Assembly: GCA_902764415.1 (NCBI GenBank)
Contig: CACWVU010000006.1
Coordinates: forward strand, 1-64,000
Source of the DNA: an uncultured bacterium
Lineage (GTDB): Bacteria > Verrucomicrobiota > Kiritimatiellia > RFP12 > UBA1067
Length of the DNA: 64,000 nucleotides
Direction of reading: 5' to 3'
Below the pieces are notes generated by a model that saw only the letters and a program-made list of their open reading frames with translations, searched no databases and was not told where the DNA came from. This document shows positions 26,182 to 34,885 of the stretch, one piece after another. Position 1 is the first letter of the stretch. Each line of letters begins with the position of its first letter. The position numbers and the translations under genes were made by a program.

Positions 26182-27065
26182 CTTCTCCCCTTTCCGCCGG
26201 ACGCGGCCGGCTTCGATTTCCTTGTTCTCCTGGGCGCCTTGCCCCTTCCCATCCCGAAAAGCCCGAGCGCGGCGCGGAAGTCGGCCGGCAGCGGCGAATG
26301 GACGCTGATCTCGGTGTGCGGGTCGAGCGGGTTCGGCAGCGAAAGCGTGGAAGCGTGCAGCATCTGGCGCGGCACCTGCATGAGGCGCGGGTCGCGCGCG
26401 CGCTTGATCCCGAAGACCCGGTCGCCCACCACCGGGCAGCGCACCGAGGCGAGATGGCGGCGGATCTGGTTGGTGCGCCCGGTCTCGATGCGCACCCTGA
26501 GGAAGCAGGCGCCGTCGCCCTGCATCTCGCGCGTCACGTAGGAGACCGCGCTCTCGCCGTCCAGCTCCGCGTCGATCTTCTGGTGCTGGTATTTGAACTC
26601 GCCCGCGCCGATCGCGTGGTAGGTCTTGGACACCCGCCGCGTCTTGAACATCTCCACCGCCGCCTCGCGCGCCGCCTCGGTCTTCGCGAAAAGCACGCAG
26701 CCGGTGGTGTCGCGGTCGAGCCGGTGCACCGCCGCGAGGCCGGGAAGCGACTCCTGGGCGCGTAGGATCGCCTCCGCCGACAGCTCGTCGCCGCAGGTGA
26801 GGACGCCCGCCGGCTTGTCGCAGACGAGGTAGTTCGCGTCGGACCACAGAACGCGCACGTGGAACTTGACCGGCGCCTTGGGGACCGCCTTCGCGGTCTC
26901 AACCTCGTCGCCGCCGTTCAGCGCGTAGCCTGCGATCCAGACGCACTTGCGGTTGACCCAGACGAGGCGGCGGTCCACCAGGTCCTTCGCCGCGCGGCGC
27001 GAAAGCTTCAGCTTCGCCGCGAGAAAGTCCTGCAGCCGCCGGGGGTCTCCGGGACCGACCCTCAT
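26178..27065 (-). CDS. RluA/RluD family pseudouridine synthase
   Basis: 295-residue RNA-modifying enzyme. An N-terminal S4-like RNA-binding segment (LAAKLKLSRRAAKDLVDRR, about 14-60) precedes the catalytic domain with HRLDRDTTG, which carries the catalytic Asp (about residue 115). The usual GRTHQIR motif reads GRTNQIRRHL. It pseudouridylates rRNA or tRNA; the target is not clear. Basic C-terminal tail rich in Arg/Lys/Gly. The start overlaps the PAS gene stop. Middle gene of PAS-rlu-GH29. Confidence 0.88.
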   Translation of the reverse strand: MRVGPGDPRRLQDFLAAKLKLSRRAAKDLVDRRLVWVNRKCVWIAGYALNGGDEVETAKAVPKAPVKFHVRVLWSDANYLVCDKPAGVLTCGDELSAEAILRAQESLPGLAAVHRLDRDTTGCVLFAKTEAAREAAVEMFKTRRVSKTYHAIGAGEFKYQHQKIDAELDGESAVSYVTREMQGDGACFLRVRIETGRTNQIRRHLASVRCPVVGDRVFGIKRARDPRLMQVPRQMLHASTLSLPNPLDPHTEISVHSPLPADFRAALGLFGMGRGKAPRRTRKSKPAASGGKGRR

Positions 27066-27775
27066 GCCTTGAGCAGGCTCCCCACCACGCCGATGACCTT
27101 GCGCGCGACCAGGTTGGGCGCCAGGACCACCTCGACCTCCTCCTCGGAGCCGTCGTCGCCCTCGGCGACGATTCCCGTCACCGTGCGCTCGCCGGCGAGC
27201 GCCTTGCGGAAGTTCTCGGGCAGCGGGTCGTCGTTCATGAAGTCGGAGAACGACTTCGTCTTCGCCGCCTCCTCGTCCGCAAGGTCGAACATGTCGAGGA
27301 AAGCCTGGTTGACCTCGAGGATCCTGCCGTCGGCGTCGCAGGCGAAGAGCGCGGCCTGCGAAAGCTCGAAGGCGTTCGAGCGCGTCTTGTAGGAAGTCAT
27401 GATCTCGCGCCGGCGCTCGATATTGCGCACGGTGAAGACGAGGTCGCCGGGGTTCATGAGGTCGATCACCGACACCGTCACCTCGCAGGCGAACTTGGCG
27501 CCGGCCTTGTTGACGCCGTAGGCGTTCACCATCACGCGGTGGTCGCCCTCGATGCCGTGGCGGATGCGCTGCACCACCTCGGGACGCAGCCCCGGGATGA
27601 GCGTCGAGACCGGCTGGTCGAGGACCTCGTCGAGGTCGCGGCCGAAGTGCTCGACCGCCCGCGGGTTTACGTCGAGGATGTGCCCGTTGGGGTCGGCGAT
27701 GATTACGGCGTCGTACATTCCCGTCAGAAACTGGCGGAAAAGCGAGCGGCGGTCTTTGGGTACAAAGAGTGACAT
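27062..27775 (-). CDS. tandem PAS domain protein without output domain
   Basis: 237 residues with two PAS domains (about 12-125 and 130-235). The first contains DAVIIADPNGHILDVNPRAVEHFG; the second contains AALFACDADGRILEVNQAFLDMF. There is no kinase, GGDEF, HTH or membrane helix, so it would have to work as a soluble sensor or adaptor through a partner. Its cofactor, if any, is not evident. First gene of a coupled three-gene unit; its start lies seven bases after a TATAAT. Confidence 0.8.
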   Translation of the reverse strand: MSLFVPKDRRSLFRQFLTGMYDAVIIADPNGHILDVNPRAVEHFGRDLDEVLDQPVSTLIPGLRPEVVQRIRHGIEGDHRVMVNAYGVNKAGAKFACEVTVSVIDLMNPGDLVFTVRNIERRREIMTSYKTRSNAFELSQAALFACDADGRILEVNQAFLDMFDLADEEAAKTKSFSDFMNDDPLPENFRKALAGERTVTGIVAEGDDGSEEEVEVVLAPNLVARKVIGVVGSLLKA

Positions 27776-27782
27776 ATTGTGG

Positions 27783-27791
27783 ATTATACCA
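27783..27791 (-). promoter_or_regulatory. extended -10 promoter, leaderless, for the PAS gene
   Basis: TGGTATAAT on the minus strand, then CCACAAT and ATG at 27775; seven bases to the start. It lies within the 18 bases between queA and the PAS gene, so there is no room for a long leader. Confidence 0.65.
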
Positions 27792-27793
27792 AA

Positions 27794-28906
27794 TCAGACT
27801 ATGAGCATGCAATCACCATAGGAAAAAAACATGTACCCCGCCCGGACCGCCATCGCGTAGGCGCAGAGGACCCTTTCGCGTCCGGCGAGCGCCGAGACCA
27901 TCATCAGCAGCGTCGACTGCGGCAGGTGGAAGTTGGTCAGCATCGCGTCGCAGACGCGGAACCGGTAGGGCGGGTGGATGAAGATGTCGCTCGCGCCGCT
28001 CCCCGCCGCCACCACGCCCTCGCCGCCGTCCGCCGCCACCGCCGCCGCCACCGTCTCGAGCGTGCGCACCGTGGTGGAGCCGACGCAGAACACCCTGCCG
28101 CCGCGCGCCTTGCACTCGTTGACCGCCGCCGCCGTCTCCGGCGGCACCGTGAACGCCTCGAAGTCCATGTGGTGGTCCTCGATGTCCTCGGCCTTCACCG
28201 GACGGAACGTCCCGGGGCCGACGTGGAGCGTCACCGCGACGCGCCGCACCCCCTTCGCCTCCAGCGCGGCGAAGATCTCCGGCGTGAAGTGGAGCCCGGC
28301 CGTCGGCGCGGCGACCGACCCCACCTCGCGCGCATAGATCGTCTGGTAGCGCTCGCGGTCCTCGAGCTCCTCCTCCCGCGTCCCCTCGCGCTTCACGTAG
28401 GGCGGCACTGGGGTGCGCCCGAACTCGTCCAGGAGCTCCATCAGCGGACGCTCGCACTCGAACTCGACCTTCCACATGCCGATGCCGCCGAGCGGCTTGA
28501 TAAGCCGCGCCTTCAGCTCGCCCCTGGGGCCGAACACCGCCACCTGGCCCTCGCGGCACTTCCGCCCCGAGCCGATCATGCAGTTCCACCGGAGCGAGCC
28601 GGAGTCCGCCGCCATGTCCGGGATGTCCGTCTCGGCGTCCATCGGCGCAGCGTTGACCATCAGCACCTCGACTGCGCCGTGGGTGTCGGGCCATTCGCCG
28701 ATGATCCGCGCCGGGAAGACCTTGGTGTCGTTGACGACCAGGAGGTCGTCCGGCGTCATGTACTCCACGATGTCCGCGATGTGGCGGTGCTCGATGACCC
28801 CGGTGTCGCGGTGCAGCACCATCATCCGCTCGGTGCCGCGCCGTTCGGCGGGGTGCTGGGCGATTAGCCGCTCAGGAAGCGGATACCAGAACTGCCGCGT
28901 CTTCAT
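27794..28906 (-). CDS. queA: S-adenosylmethionine:tRNA ribosyltransferase-isomerase QueA
   Basis: Adds the ribosyl moiety of SAM to preQ1 in tRNA to form epoxyqueuosine. 370 residues, a little longer than usual. Family segments: LIAQHPAERRGTERMMVLHRDTG, NDTKVFPARI, GSVAAPTAGLHFTPE, ALTLHVGPGTFRPV-like and TNFHLPQSTLLMMVSALAG. Its start overlaps the ABC-F stop by four bases. Last gene of trpS-ABC-F-queA. Confidence 0.95.
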   Translation of the reverse strand: MKTRQFWYPLPERLIAQHPAERRGTERMMVLHRDTGVIEHRHIADIVEYMTPDDLLVVNDTKVFPARIIGEWPDTHGAVEVLMVNAAPMDAETDIPDMAADSGSLRWNCMIGSGRKCREGQVAVFGPRGELKARLIKPLGGIGMWKVEFECERPLMELLDEFGRTPVPPYVKREGTREEELEDRERYQTIYAREVGSVAAPTAGLHFTPEIFAALEAKGVRRVAVTLHVGPGTFRPVKAEDIEDHHMDFEAFTVPPETAAAVNECKARGGRVFCVGSTTVRTLETVAAAVAADGGEGVVAAGSGASDIFIHPPYRFRVCDAMLTNFHLPQSTLLMMVSALAGRERVLCAYAMAVRAGYMFFSYGDCMLIV

Positions 28907-30891
28907 GTCGCTCCCTCCCCCTCCGCGTCGTCGCGGCCGAGCTGCTCGAGCTCGGTGCCAGCCGCCTCCCAGTCGGCGGTGTAGCGGTCGATCTCGAACT
29001 GGAGCGTGCGCACCTGGCGGTTCTTCTCGGCGAAGTCCGTGGTCGGAGTGGGGTTGAAGAGCTCCGCGCTCGCCTCGTCGAGCGCCTGCTGGAGCTCGTC
29101 GATCTTGCGCTCCGCCGCCTCCATCCGCCGCTTGAGCTCCTTCACCTTCGGGGCGATCTTCGCCCGTTCCGCCGCGCGCTGGCGGCGGAGCTCCTTCGGC
29201 GAGAGGCGCGCGCCGCCCTCGCCGCCGGCCGGCCTCTGTGCACGCGGCTCGGCGGCCTTCCCGGTGGCGGCGGCCCCGCGCGCCTCGCGCTCGGCCTTCT
29301 TCTCGCAGTAGTAGTCGTAGCCGCCGGGGTACTGGAACACGCCCTCGCGGGTTATCTCGACGACCGAGGTCGCCACCTCGCGCACGAAGTCGATGTCGTG
29401 CGAGACGAGGAAGAGCGTGCCGCGGTACTTCTTGAGCGCGTCCTGCAGGAGACGGCGCCCGTCGAGGTCAAGGTGGGTGGTCGGCTCGTCGAGGAGCAGG
29501 AAGTTCGGCGACGAGATGAAAAGCCGGAGGAACGCGAGGCGGATCTTCTCGCCGCCGGAGAGGACGCCGGACGGCTTCTCGACGTCGTTCTCGTCGAACC
29601 CGAAGGCGCCAAGCTGGTTTCGGAAGACCTTCTCGGGGCCGCCGCCGCGCGCGTCCCAAGCGTTCTTGGCGACGCGGTAGACGGAGAGGTCCGGTGGAAT
29701 CGTCTCGGCGAACTCCTGGCTCAGGTAGCCGGGGACGACGTTGTGGCCGATCACCGCCTTGCCCTCGGTCGGCTCCCTCACGCCGGCCATGATGCGCATC
29801 AGCGTCGTCTTGCCGAGGCCATTGTAGCCGATGAGCGCCACCTTGTCGCCGCGGGCAACGTTGTAGCTGACGCCGCGGAAGACGAACTTCGGCAGCTCGT
29901 AGGCGAAGCCGAGCTTCTCGCAGCGGAACATCTCCACGCCACTCGGCGGCGGCTCGGCGAGGCGCAGTCGCCCGGAATTGGTGTAGCGCTTCGGCAGCAC
30001 GATGCGCTCCTCGTCGATCTTGTCGATCAGCTTCTGGCGGCTCTGGGCCTGCGCCGCCTTGGTGGCCTGGGCGCGGAAGCGGTCCACGAAGCGCTGCAGT
30101 TGCTCCCGGCGGTGGTCCTGGTTCTCCTTGGCGGCCTTGAGATGCTGGTAGCGGACGTCCCGCTCGGCGAGGTAGTAGTCGAGCGAGCCCTCGTAGCGGG
30201 TGGCGGTGCCGGCGTCGACCTCGACGATGACGCTGGTGAGCGTCCGCAGGAGATAGCGGTCGTGGGAGATGAGCATCAAGGTGCCGTCGTACGCCTTGAG
30301 GAACTTCTGCAGCCAGTCGACGGCGGGGAGGTCGAGGTAGTTGGACGGCTCGTCGAGGAGCAGCAGGTCCGGCCGCGAGGCGAGCACGCGCGAGAGCTCG
30401 GCGCGCATCCGCCACCCGCCGGAGAAGGAGGCGAACGGGCGCGCGAAGTCGTCCGTCGCGAAGCCGAGGCCGCCGAGGGCGATCTTCACCCGGGTCTCGA
30501 TGTCGTAGCCGCCGAGGTGCTCGAACGAGGACTGGAGCTCGCCGTAGCGGCGCATCTTCGCGGGGTCGGCGAGGTCGTCCTCGAGCTCGCGCATCTCCGC
30601 CTCCATCTCGGCGAGGCCGGGGATGCCGCGGAGCGAGTACTCCAGGAGCGTCTCCTCCGGCGAGTCCGGCTCGGGGCTCTGGCGCGTCCAGCCGATGCGG
30701 GGGCTGCCCTCGACCACCAGCTCGCCGGTGTCGGTGGACATCTCGCCGAGGACGATCTTGAACAGCGTCGACTTGCCCGAGCCGTTCGGGCCCACCACGC
30801 CGACGCGGTCGCCCTTGTTGACGCGGAAGGTGACGTTCGTCAGGACGTCCTGGTGCCCGTAGTGGACCGATATGCCGCGGAAGTCGAGCAT
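28903..30891 (-). CDS. ABC-F family ATPase
   Basis: 662-residue soluble protein with two ABC cassettes and no membrane domain, the ABC-F class that acts on ribosomes (EttA/Uup/antibiotic-resistance group). Cassette 1: Walker A GPNGSGKST, signature FSGGWRMR, Walker B LLLLDEPSNYLDL. Cassette 2: GYNGLGKTT, LSGGEKIRLA, FLLLDEPTTHLDL. The inter-cassette linker is rich in Gln/Arg (about 235-300) and the C-terminus carries a charged coiled coil (about 560-655), which favours the Uup-like branch. Translation factor is the likely role. Confidence 0.9.
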   Translation of the reverse strand: MLDFRGISVHYGHQDVLTNVTFRVNKGDRVGVVGPNGSGKSTLFKIVLGEMSTDTGELVVEGSPRIGWTRQSPEPDSPEETLLEYSLRGIPGLAEMEAEMRELEDDLADPAKMRRYGELQSSFEHLGGYDIETRVKIALGGLGFATDDFARPFASFSGGWRMRAELSRVLASRPDLLLLDEPSNYLDLPAVDWLQKFLKAYDGTLMLISHDRYLLRTLTSVIVEVDAGTATRYEGSLDYYLAERDVRYQHLKAAKENQDHRREQLQRFVDRFRAQATKAAQAQSRQKLIDKIDEERIVLPKRYTNSGRLRLAEPPPSGVEMFRCEKLGFAYELPKFVFRGVSYNVARGDKVALIGYNGLGKTTLMRIMAGVREPTEGKAVIGHNVVPGYLSQEFAETIPPDLSVYRVAKNAWDARGGGPEKVFRNQLGAFGFDENDVEKPSGVLSGGEKIRLAFLRLFISSPNFLLLDEPTTHLDLDGRRLLQDALKKYRGTLFLVSHDIDFVREVATSVVEITREGVFQYPGGYDYYCEKKAEREARGAAATGKAAEPRAQRPAGGEGGARLSPKELRRQRAAERAKIAPKVKELKRRMEAAERKIDELQQALDEASAELFNPTPTTDFAEKNRQVRTLQFEIDRYTADWEAAGTELEQLGRDDAEGEGAT

Positions 30892-30904
30892 CGCCGCCGG
30901 AGCA

Positions 30905-31861
30905 TCAGAGGCCGACGGCCGCGCGGACCTTCTCCATCTGCACGGCGGCGGCGGCGCGGGCCTTCTTCGCGCCCTCGCGGAGGATGTCCTCGAGCGCGTC
31001 GGGGTCCTTCGCGAGCTCGGCGCGGCGCGCGGCGAACGGGTCGAAGAGGCGGTGGTAGGCGGCGAGGAGCGCCTTCTTCGCGCTGCCGTAGCCGTAGCCG
31101 CCGGCGCGGAACGCCGCAGCCATCTCGGCGACCTCCTCCGGCGTCGCGAAGAGCTTGTAGAGCTCGTAGATGGAGTTGCCCTCCGGCTCCTTCGGATCCT
31201 CCATCGGCGTCGAGTCGGTGACGATGCCCATCACCTTCTTCTTCGCGGACGGGTCGAAGAGCTCGATGGTGTTGTGGTACGACTTGGACATCTTCTGGCC
31301 GTCGGTGCCGGGGATGGTGGCGACGGAGTCGGGGATGTAGGCGTCGGGGAGCTTGAAGATCTCGCCGAAGGCGTTGTTGAACTTCTGGCAGAGGTCGCGC
31401 GTCACCTCGAGGTGCTGCTTCTGGTCCTTGCCGACGGGCACGAGGTCCGCGTTCATGATGAGGATGTCGGCCGCCATCAGGACCGGGTACGCGAAGAGCC
31501 CGTGGGTCGCCTCGAAGCCGTGCGCCATCTTGTCCTTGTAGCTGTGGCAGCGCTCCAGGAGCCCCATCGGCGTCAGGCACGAGAGGTACCACGCGAGCTC
31601 CTGCACCTCGGGGACGTCGCTCTGGCGGTAGACGGTGGTCTTCGCCGGGTCGAGCCCGCAGGCGAGGTAGTCGAGCGCCACCTCGCGCGTCGCCTCGCGG
31701 AGCGCGGCGCCGTTGCGGACAGTGGTCATGGCGTGGAAGTTCGCGATGAACATGAACATGTCCTCGCCCTTCGCCTGAAGGTCGAACATGGACTTCATCG
31801 CGCCGAAGTAGTTGCCCCAGTGCAGCTTGCCCGAGGGCTGGATGCCGGTAAGGATTCTCAT
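30905..31861 (-). CDS. trpS: tryptophanyl-tRNA synthetase
   Basis: Charges tRNA-Trp. 318 residues. Class I motifs: LHWGNYFGA (HIGH position) near residue 13 and KMSKSYHN near 190; QPSGKLHWGN and LVPVGKDQKQHLE are typical TrpRS stretches. First gene of the trpS-ABC-F-queA unit. A TATAAT lies nine bases before the ATG, so the message is leaderless or nearly so, despite a heptamer array immediately upstream. Confidence 0.96.
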   Translation of the reverse strand: MRILTGIQPSGKLHWGNYFGAMKSMFDLQAKGEDMFMFIANFHAMTTVRNGAALREATREVALDYLACGLDPAKTTVYRQSDVPEVQELAWYLSCLTPMGLLERCHSYKDKMAHGFEATHGLFAYPVLMAADILIMNADLVPVGKDQKQHLEVTRDLCQKFNNAFGEIFKLPDAYIPDSVATIPGTDGQKMSKSYHNTIELFDPSAKKKVMGIVTDSTPMEDPKEPEGNSIYELYKLFATPEEVAEMAAAFRAGGYGYGSAKKALLAAYHRLFDPFAARRAELAKDPDALEDILREGAKKARAAAAVQMEKVRAAVGL

Positions 31862-31870
31862 AGAGACTAT

Positions 31871-31879
31871 ATTATACCA
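31871..31879 (-). promoter_or_regulatory. extended -10 promoter, leaderless, for trpS
   Basis: TGGTATAAT on the minus strand, then ATAGTCTCT and ATG at 31861; nine bases to the start. Confidence 0.6.
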
Positions 31880-31880
31880 T

Positions 31881-31898
31881 AATCGTGGTTCGTGGTTC
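31881..31898. repeat. short 7-bp repeat array upstream of trpS
   Basis: Two and a half CGTGGTT heptamers directly upstream of the trpS -10 element, the same position relative to the promoter as the array upstream of yhcH. Confidence 0.75.
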
Positions 31899-31919
31899 AG
31901 CGCTACGCAAAAAGATTTT

Positions 31920-32714
31920 TCACTCGGCGATGAGGTCGAGCTCGTCGAGGTCGATGACGCCCTCGAAGACCTTCTTCACCGGGCCGGTCAGGGTGACGGA
32001 CGAGAACGCCTTGCCGTCGAACTCGCCGTCCACCACCAGCTCGTAGCCCTCGGAGGTGGACACCTGCACCGGGAAGGAAAGCCCGTGGCCCGCCACGCCG
32101 ACGCAGGCGACAGCCACCGCGCCGGTGCCGCACGCGCCCGTCTCCGCCTCCACCCCGCGCTCGTAGGTGCGCACCGAGACCCGGTGCGGCGGACGGTAGA
32201 CGACGAAGTCCACGTTCGTCCCGTGCGGCGCAAACCGCTCCGAAAGCCTTATCCTGCGCCCCTCGCCGTCGACGTCGGTCTTGGCGAGGCTCTCCACCGG
32301 CACGATGAAGTGCGGAACGCCCGAGTTCACGAAGTCGCCGTCGAGCCCCTTCGGGTCCGGCATCCACACCTTGACCTGGCTCTCGTCGAGAATTTCCGCG
32401 TCCACCAGCCCCGCCGCGGTCTCGAAGCACATCACCTTGCCCTTCGCCGCGCCGATCTCGCGGGCGAAGGCGGCGACGCACCGCGCGCCGTTGCCGCACA
32501 GCTCCGCCTCGGAGCCGTCGGGGTTGAAGAACCGCATCGAGAAGTCGGCGCGGGAGGACTTCCCGACCAGGATCACCCCCTCGCAGCCGACGCCGATCCG
32601 CCGCGCCGCGATCGCGGCGATCCGCCGCCCGTCGCAGGGGAAGGAGCCGTCGCGGTCGTCGACCATGACGAAGTCGTTGCCGGCCCCATGCATCTTCGTG
32701 AACTTCATCTTCAT
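31920..32714 (-). CDS. dapF: diaminopimelate epimerase
   Basis: Converts LL- to meso-diaminopimelate for lysine and peptidoglycan. 264 residues. Both active-site Cys regions are present: AELCGNGARC (about residue 75) and ETGACGTGA (about 205), plus MHGAGNDF at the N-terminus. The ATG at 32714 shares one base with the prc stop (TGATG); a second ATG six bases later is equally possible. Last gene of the long run from 45.3 kb. Confidence 0.95.
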   Translation of the reverse strand: MKMKFTKMHGAGNDFVMVDDRDGSFPCDGRRIAAIAARRIGVGCEGVILVGKSSRADFSMRFFNPDGSEAELCGNGARCVAAFAREIGAAKGKVMCFETAAGLVDAEILDESQVKVWMPDPKGLDGDFVNSGVPHFIVPVESLAKTDVDGEGRRIRLSERFAPHGTNVDFVVYRPPHRVSVRTYERGVEAETGACGTGAVAVACVGVAGHGLSFPVQVSTSEGYELVVDGEFDGKAFSSVTLTGPVKKVFEGVIDLDELDLIAE

Positions 32715-34885
32715 CAGAACCACCATCCTTTCGGCTGCGGAATCTCCTCGCCGTGCGTCATGCGCACGACGTCCATAAGCACGTTGAAAGCCTCCTCGAG
32801 CACCACGTCGTCGCGCGGATGCCCGCCGCGGCGGCGGCGCGCGGGACGGTCCTCGTCCTCCTCGTCGTCCCCAGCGTCGGCGCCGTCACCAGCGGCGACC
32901 TCTGCCGCCGCCTCGTCCTCGTCGACGTCGCCGATGCCGTCGTCCAGGTCACGAAGCGCACGGTCGGCCTCGGCCATCTTCCGCCGCGCCGCGTACTCGA
33001 GCGGCACCTCCTCGCGCTCGGAGAGCTCCTTCATCCCCTTCACGCTCTCGACGTGGCGGAGATAGCGCGCGTTGTCCGCGAGCCGCAGGCCGGAGAGCCG
33101 CTTGAGTTCCGGCACATAGGAGTGCATGTTCCACGCGAGCCGGTAGTCGGCCGGGGCGATCTGCGAGAACGGCAGCGCGTAGGTCAGCTTGTCCTCGCCG
33201 ACATCGAGCGAGTCGAGGAGCGAGGGCAGGTGGATGTCGGAGGAGACGCCCTGGAGCTGGGTGGACCGCCCGTCGATGCGGTAGAAGCGCGCAGTGGTCA
33301 CCTTGCAGGAGCCGTACTTGTCGGGACCGAGCCCGCTCACCGTCTGCACCGTGCCCTTGCCGTGGGTGCACCGGTCGCCGACCACCACCGCGCGCCCGGT
33401 GTCCTGCAGGTGGCCCGCCACGATCTCCGACGCGCTCGCGCTCGCGCGGTCGACCAGCACCACCAGCGGACGCCGGAACGCGACCGGGTTGCCGGGCGGG
33501 ACCGGCAGGCAGCCGGTCTGGCGGACGTCGCGGATCTGCACCACCGGACCGGATGGGACGAAGAGCGCGGAGAGCATCACCGCCTCGCGCAGCGAGCCGC
33601 CGCCGTTGCCCCTGAGGTCAAGCACCAGCCCCGCCACCCCCTCGGCGTTGAAGTCGGCGATCAGCTTGGCGACGTCCATCGAGCAGCTGCGGTAGCCGTC
33701 CTCGAACGGACGCTTCTCGAAGGTGCCGTAGAAGCCGGGCAGGTCGATGTAGCCGAGGCGGTTGGTGACGCCGCCGAGCGCGACCACCTCCACCCGCCCG
33801 GTGGCGGCCTGGTCCTCGAGCTTGATCTCGTCGCGGACGAGCTCGATCAGCTTCTTCGTCGCGCCGGTCGGGTCGGAGCGGGGGATGATCTCAAGGGTGA
33901 CGCGCGTCCCCTTGGGCCCGCGGATCTTCTTGATGGACTTCTTCATCGGCTGCCACATGATGTCCTCCATCTCGCCGTCGCCCTGCCGCACCCCGACGAT
34001 CTTGTCGCCGCGCTTGATCCGCCCGTCGCGGTCGCAGGGGCTGCCGGGCATGATGTCCACGATCTTCAGCGCCCCGTCGTCCATCGACAGCGTCGCCCCG
34101 ATGCCGCAGAGGGTGAGGTTCATCTCCATGTCGAAGTCCTCGCGGGTCGTAGGGCTCATGTAGTCAGTGTGCGGGTCGTAGGCGTGGCAGAACGCCGAGA
34201 GGTAGCGCTGCAGCACCGCCTCCTCGTCCGGCTCGGTCATCACCACCGCGTACTGGCGGTACTTCTTGATCAGGTCGGCGGCGATCGTGCCGACGCGGTT
34301 GGTGGCGACGGCGACGGCGTTGGTGGCGGAGACGGCATTGGTGGCGGACGCGTTCTTCGCCGCGTCGATATCCTGGCTGACGAGGATCGACAGCACCTCG
34401 TTCTTCATCCGCCGCCGCCAGTGGTCCTCTGCCTCGGCCGTCGTCGCCGGCCATGGCGCGTCCTTGCGGCGCACGCGGTACGTCTCGTTGGTGGAGAAGT
34501 CGAACTCTGCCGCCGCCAGCAGGTTGGTGGCGAAGGCGAGGCGCTCGGCGAGCCGGCGGGCGTAGAGGTTGTAGACCTCGAAGCCGAAGGCGGCATCGCC
34601 GGCCTTGAGCTCGTCGTCGAGCGTCGTCTGCCGCGGCGCGAGCCGGTCGAGGTCCTCCTGGAGGAACACGGAGTGGTCGAAGTCGTAGTAGGAGACGAGG
34701 TTGGTCCACGCCCGGCGCGAGATCTCGTCGTCCGCGACGCGCTGCAGCACGTGCATCTTGGTCAGCGTGTTCACCAGCCGCTCCGCGATGCGCCCGTCGT
34801 AGTTGCGCGGCGCGAGGTCCGCCGCCGCGGCGGCCGCCGCCAGGCACGCGACCGCGAAAAGCGCTGCTGTCGTCTTCGTCTCCAT
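32714..34885 (-). CDS. prc: periplasmic tail-specific protease Prc/Ctp
   Basis: 723-residue exported S41 protease. A signal peptide (about 1-22) is followed by an N-terminal helical domain as in E. coli Prc, a PDZ domain (about 240-330: IVDIMPGSPCDRDGRIKRGDKIVGV) and the catalytic S41 domain with LDLRGNGGG, the Ser in DRASASASE and the Lys in THGKGTVQ. Oddities are an Ala-Thr-Asn-Ala-Val repeat (ATNAVSATNAVAVATN, about 188-204) and a long acidic stretch near the C-terminus (about 650-685) before a basic RRRR patch. Trims or degrades periplasmic proteins. The start shares a base with the NERD gene stop. Confidence 0.92.
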   Translation of the reverse strand: METKTTAALFAVACLAAAAAAADLAPRNYDGRIAERLVNTLTKMHVLQRVADDEISRRAWTNLVSYYDFDHSVFLQEDLDRLAPRQTTLDDELKAGDAAFGFEVYNLYARRLAERLAFATNLLAAAEFDFSTNETYRVRRKDAPWPATTAEAEDHWRRRMKNEVLSILVSQDIDAAKNASATNAVSATNAVAVATNRVGTIAADLIKKYRQYAVVMTEPDEEAVLQRYLSAFCHAYDPHTDYMSPTTREDFDMEMNLTLCGIGATLSMDDGALKIVDIMPGSPCDRDGRIKRGDKIVGVRQGDGEMEDIMWQPMKKSIKKIRGPKGTRVTLEIIPRSDPTGATKKLIELVRDEIKLEDQAATGRVEVVALGGVTNRLGYIDLPGFYGTFEKRPFEDGYRSCSMDVAKLIADFNAEGVAGLVLDLRGNGGGSLREAVMLSALFVPSGPVVQIRDVRQTGCLPVPPGNPVAFRRPLVVLVDRASASASEIVAGHLQDTGRAVVVGDRCTHGKGTVQTVSGLGPDKYGSCKVTTARFYRIDGRSTQLQGVSSDIHLPSLLDSLDVGEDKLTYALPFSQIAPADYRLAWNMHSYVPELKRLSGLRLADNARYLRHVESVKGMKELSEREEVPLEYAARRKMAEADRALRDLDDGIGDVDEDEAAAEVAAGDGADAGDDEEDEDRPARRRRGGHPRDDVVLEEAFNVLMDVVRMTHGEEIPQPKGWWF

